A stretch of DNA of 6,928 nucleotides from Streptococcus sp. Its GTDB lineage: Bacteria > Bacillota > Bacilli > Lactobacillales > Streptococcaceae. The translations under genes were made by a program, and so were the position numbers. The stretch is from the NCBI GenBank assembly GCA_030825825.1, contig JAPJPE010000067.1, forward strand, positions 1-6,928, written 5' to 3'. Of this stretch, positions 6,890 through 6,928 are shown piece after piece. Position 1 is the first letter of the stretch. Every line of letters starts with the position of its first letter. The notes beneath the pieces are model-generated. The model had not been told where the DNA came from. It saw nothing but the letters and a program-made list of their open reading frames with translations, and ran no database searches.

Positions 6890-6915
6890 AGTTTTGAAAC
6901 CTTAGGTTCAAAACT
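6890..6915. repeat. Hairpin C in the terminal intergenic region
   Basis: AGTTTTGAAACC (6890-6901) pairs with GGTTCAAAACT (6905-6915) as 11 base pairs with one bulged A and a TTA loop. An alternative shorter stem CTTAG/CTAAG (6901-6905 with 6914-6918) competes with it. It lies 4 bases after hairpin B. No T run follows on either strand. Unassigned. Confidence 0.45.
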
Positions 6916-6928
6916 AAGTCATGGAACT

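Noticed and set aside
6921..6928. ATG at 6921 as start of a next gene
   Set aside because: No Shine-Dalgarno sequence precedes it, it directly follows hairpin C, and only two further codons are visible.
6742..6928. BOX, RUP or other known streptococcal repeat
   Set aside because: The sequence does not match what I remember of these elements; left as unassigned hairpins rather than named.

Overview
The window looks like ordinary chromosomal DNA of a Streptococcus, most likely a viridans or oral species of the mitis/sanguinis type. The basis is near full-length resemblance of several proteins to streptococcal versions (LacG, ProB, ProA, LspA) and the gene order LysR regulator - lspA - rluD-like - proB - proA - proC, which I remember from pneumococcus and relatives. 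The species cannot be fixed from the sequence alone. Every recognisable gene lies on the + strand. I found no CRISPR array, phage gene, recognisable transposase, tRNA or rRNA.

Layout. (1) Positions 1-1106 hold the 3' four-fifths of lacG, the 6-phospho-beta-galactosidase, whose 5' end lies outside the window; it ends at a clean intrinsic terminator at 1112-1141. (2) A new transcription unit starts at an extended -10 promoter (1197-1205) and reads a LysR-family regulator, lspA (signal peptidase II) and an RluD-type pseudouridine synthase. These three genes are packed tightly: the gap between the first two is 3 bases and the last two overlap by 11 bases. (3) A 73-base gap follows, with a long imperfect hairpin and a possible 15-codon leader ORF but no T-run terminator. 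(4) Next is proB-proA-proC, the complete glutamate-to-proline pathway, with gaps of 10 and 3 bases. (5) The last 187 bases contain no firm gene: a short terminator-like hairpin after proC, then three closely packed hairpins whose origin I do not recognise.

How the genes work together. ProB phosphorylates glutamate, ProA reduces the product to glutamate semialdehyde, this cyclises, and ProC reduces it to proline, so the cell has the full route in one operon. LspA removes signal peptides from prolipoproteins. The LysR protein beside it resembles, from memory, the MtaR/CmbR-type regulators of sulfur amino acid uptake, whose targets often include lipoprotein-dependent transporters. LacG is the end of a lactose or galactoside phosphotransferase pathway and is independent of the rest.

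I did not find a convincing new system. The points most worth a second look are the hairpin cluster at 6838-6915 and the rluD-proB gap.
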